Assembly (NCBI GenBank): GCA_964511405.1
Contig: CAZEFK010000038.1
Span: 1 to 40,280, forward strand
DNA length: 40,280 bases
From: CAZEFK01 sp964511405
GTDB taxonomy: Bacteria; Pseudomonadota; Alphaproteobacteria; Elsterales; Elsteraceae
Direction: 5' to 3'
Of this stretch, positions 38,159-40,280 are shown one piece after another (position 1 is the stretch's first letter; the number at the start of each line of letters is the position of its first letter). A model generated the notes under the pieces. It was not told the origin of the DNA, made no database searches, and saw nothing but the letters and a program-made list of their open reading frames with translations. The position numbers and the translations under genes are program-made.

Positions 38159-39163
38159 CCAGACGTGACGGGCCAGCAGGGCGACGCCCAGCGGCCGCGC
38201 CGGATTGGCCGCGAGCAGGCCGATGCGCTGGCGCCGCGTCGGCATCCACAGCTGCTTGTAGGAGTCGTCGCCGCGCCCGAAATCGATCTCGCGCACCCCG
38301 CCTTCGCCGAGCACCGCCGTCGCCATGCAGGCGGTCAGCACCGAGCCGACCGACAGGCGGTCGACCGCGATGGCATGGCACAGCTTGAAGATCGTCGCCC
38401 GCCCCTGGGCGACCAGCCAGATCTGGGCCGCCGCGGGCCGGCCGTCGATGCGGGCCAGTCCCAGGCGCAGGAAGCCGGCCTCGGCCATCGCGCGGATCAG
38501 CGTGGCGATGAAGGTCGGATGGGGCTCCGGCGGCTTCCAGCTCTGAGCGTGGACCTCCTCGTAGTCGGCGATGGCCTGCGCCACCTCGGCGCCGCTGCGC
38601 ACCAGCGTGGTCTCGAGGCGGCCGTCCCGCCGCAGCGCGCGTTCCTTGCGCGCGCAGGTGTTGCGCAGCGACGCCGTGCGCGAGGCCAGGAAGCCGGTGC
38701 CGTCCATGCCGTCGGTCACAGCATGCCAGTTGCCGAAATGATCATAGTGGATGACGCCCCAGCGCTGGGCGACCAGGCCCGCGGCCAGGGCGGTCGAGAG
38801 CGGGCAGTGGGGGTCCAGGGCGTTGATCTCGATCAGGTCCAAGGGCTCGCTGCCAAGGGCGCGGCCAAGCTCGGCGGCCGCGGCCGGGTCGGTCGCGACC
38901 GGTCCATAGAGCGTGGTGTACAGATCGGTCATGCCGTGCGCTTCCTGGGCACCGCGCAGGCGGTTGGCCCGGCCGAGCCTCAGGACGATGCCGGCGCCGC
39001 GATCGCCGGCCTGCCACCAGGCGAGCCGCGCGCGCTCGCCGCGGCGCAGCACGGCGCCGGCGAGGGTGCGGAACCAGGCCGGGCTGAAGGCCCAGCCATG
39101 GCGGGTCATGACCGCTGCCGCCAGCGGCGGCAGGGCATCGAGTTTGTGCCAAGTCAGCGTCAT
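38108..39163 (-). CDS. BcsL/FemAB-like acyltransferase
   Basis: A 351-residue GNAT-fold protein related to the other BcsL-like proteins in this window. Features: GWAFSPAWFRTLAGAVL near the N-terminus, RTASLRNTCARKERALRRDG (about residue 172), SWKPPEPHP, AAQIWLVAQGRATIFKLCH, SVGSVLTACM and the C-terminal REIDFGRGDDSYKQLWMPTR, which is the typical FDFG..D..YK ending. Likely acyl transfer to a sugar. The start at 39163 is 50 bases from the divergent last gene. Its 3' end overlaps the WalW-like gene by 51 bases in convergent orientation. Confidence 0.83.
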   Translation of the reverse strand: MTLTWHKLDALPPLAAAVMTRHGWAFSPAWFRTLAGAVLRRGERARLAWWQAGDRGAGIVLRLGRANRLRGAQEAHGMTDLYTTLYGPVATDPAAAAELGRALGSEPLDLIEINALDPHCPLSTALAAGLVAQRWGVIHYDHFGNWHAVTDGMDGTGFLASRTASLRNTCARKERALRRDGRLETTLVRSGAEVAQAIADYEEVHAQSWKPPEPHPTFIATLIRAMAEAGFLRLGLARIDGRPAAAQIWLVAQGRATIFKLCHAIAVDRLSVGSVLTACMATAVLGEGGVREIDFGRGDDSYKQLWMPTRRQRIGLLAANPARPLGVALLARHVWLPGLRQRRRLGESAAV

Positions 39164-39213
39164 GCGCGGTCAACGCGGGGCTCGGCCCATCGGTGGCGGG
39201 GGGATCGCGCAGG

Positions 39214-40280
39214 ATGGAGGTAGGGATCGGTCCCATCGGTCCGCGCGCGGCGCTGGCTGCGACCTGGACCGACCTCAGCGCCGAGGCCGGCGCGGCCATG
39301 TTCCTGAGCTGGCCGTGGGTCGGGCTGTGGCTCGACCAGTATGGCGAACGGGCGCGGCTGGTCACGGCGCGCCATCACGGCGGCGTCGTCGCGCTCGGGC
39401 TGGTGGTGGACGGTTGGGGTCGGCGGGCGCGGCTGCTGCCCTGCCGCGACCGCTATCTTGCCGCCGCCCCGGGGGACGGCCTGACCGCCGAGCACAGCGG
39501 GCTGCTGCTGGCGGCGGCGGCGCCGCCCGGTACGGTCGGCGCCTGTCTTGCGGCGCTTGCCCGCCGGCGGCTGGTGCTGGGGGGCGTGCCCGAGAGCTAT
39601 GACACAGCGGCCGCGGCCGCCGGATTGCGCACCCGGGTCCAGGCCGCCAGCCCGACCTTCGTGGTCGACCTTGACGCCTTGCGCCGGCGCGGCGGCACCT
39701 ATGTCGAGAGCCTGGGCGCCAGCACCCGGGCGCATGTCAGGCGCAGCCAACGCCGCCTGGGCGCCAGCCTGCGCGCCGCGTCCAGCCGCGACGAAGCGCT
39801 CGACTGGCTGGCGCGCATGGCGGAGCTGCATCAGGCCTATTGGCGTGGGCGTGGCCGGCCCGGGGCGTTCGCCGATCCGGCGTTCGGCCGCTTCCATCGG
39901 GCCCTGGTGGCGCAGGCCTGGCCGGCGGCGACGGTGTCGGTGCTCGAGACCGATGGCCGCGCCCTCGGCTTCCTGTACCAGTTGGCCCAGCACGGCCATG
40001 TCGCGAACTATCAGAGCGGCTTCGACTACCGGGCCGCCGCGGGCGCGCATCCCGGGCTGCTGGCCCATGCGCTGGAGGCCGAACGGCTGCTGGACACCGG
40101 CGCCCGCTGCTACGACCTGCTGGCCGGCGAACACCGGTACAAGCACAACCTGGCAGCGCCCGGACCGCGGCTGATCTGGGCGACCGCCGAACGGCCGGGG
40201 CCGGCCTGGGCGCTCGAAGCGGCGCTGCGCCGGCTGCGGCCGCGCCGGCCGGTCCCGGCGGCGGCCGCAGCGGCGGGCGA
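39214..40280 (+). CDS. BcsL/FemAB-like acyltransferase, C-terminus cut by window edge
   Basis: Open frame from ATG at 39214 to the last base (355 codons, no stop). Begins MEVGIGPIGPRAALAATW; the N-terminal half has FLSWPWVGLWLDQYGERARL, and the C-terminal half has GASTRAHVRRSQRRLGASL, AELHQAYWRGRGRPGAF, VANYQSGFDYRAAAGAHPG and CYDLLAGEHRYKHNLAAP. This pattern, especially the D-LLAG-YK ending, matches the BcsL-like family. It is divergent from the previous acyltransferase with 50 bases between starts. The tail beyond about residue 320 is Ala/Arg/Pro-rich and of low information. Sequence past the window would decide the end. Confidence 0.82.
   Translation, partial: MEVGIGPIGPRAALAATWTDLSAEAGAAMFLSWPWVGLWLDQYGERARLVTARHHGGVVALGLVVDGWGRRARLLPCRDRYLAAAPGDGLTAEHSGLLLAAAAPPGTVGACLAALARRRLVLGGVPESYDTAAAAAGLRTRVQAASPTFVVDLDALRRRGGTYVESLGASTRAHVRRSQRRLGASLRAASSRDEALDWLARMAELHQAYWRGRGRPGAFADPAFGRFHRALVAQAWPAATVSVLETDGRALGFLYQLAQHGHVANYQSGFDYRAAAGAHPGLLAHALEAERLLDTGARCYDLLAGEHRYKHNLAAPGPRLIWATAERPGPAWALEAALRRLRPRRPVPAAAAAAG

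Overview
The window is a very GC-rich stretch (mostly about 70% GC by eye, with GC-rich third codon positions) of a Gram-negative chromosome. The gene content (XrtA/PEP-CTERM-type exopolysaccharide genes, an outer-membrane export system, Tat-exported proteins, BcsL-type acyltransferases) fits an alphaproteobacterium, probably of the Rhodospirillales/Azospirillales kind. That placement is inferred from composition and gene families, not from a marker gene. No rRNA, tRNA, CRISPR, insertion sequence or phage gene was seen.

Positions 1-10200, all on the minus strand, hold a nearly textbook exosortase A (XrtA) exopolysaccharide operon. In transcription order it encodes an export lipoprotein (Wza-like), chain-length determinant, BY-type tyrosine autokinase, outer-membrane beta-barrel protein, AAA ATPase, polysaccharide deacetylase, FemAB-like protein, TIGR03087-type glycosyltransferase and exosortase A, which runs off the window edge. 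Most junctions overlap by 1-4 bases, indicating translational coupling. A 646-base AT-richer divergent region (10201-10846) separates it from a plus-strand group: the initiating undecaprenyl-phosphate sugar transferase, an NAD-dependent epimerase and a group-4 glycosyltransferase. A hybrid histidine kinase (14429-17251, minus), the exosortase-A-type O-antigen/O-glycosylation ligase (17430-18749, minus) and a 56-residue membrane protein just ahead of the ligase (18760-18930) follow, then a BcsL-like acyltransferase and an exported creatininase-family protein.

Positions 20942-27808 form a catabolic-looking island inside the polysaccharide locus: two sugar ABC permeases, a substrate-binding protein, two different enolase-superfamily (acid-sugar dehydratase type) enzymes, a divergent GntR/FCD regulator with palindromic candidate operators, and a phytanoyl-CoA-dioxygenase-like enzyme. 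No ATP-binding subunit is present. A lower-GC gap with a candidate small gene and a histidine-phosphatase-like gene follow.

Positions 28788-40280 are a second polysaccharide block: two glycosyltransferases and a deacetylase (minus), a Tat-exported protein of unknown function coupled to a Wzx-like flippase (plus), two small proteins, a pyruvyl-transferase-like gene, a WalW-like deacetylase and two BcsL/FemAB-like acyltransferases, the last cut by the window edge. Together the genes describe synthesis, modification (acylation, deacetylation, pyruvylation), flipping, polymerisation and export of one or two surface polysaccharides linked to the XrtA system. The most interesting unexplained items are the Tat-exported 547-residue protein, the 56-residue protein paired with the ligase, the embedded acid-sugar island and the altered active sites in the creatininase-like and second enolase-like proteins.
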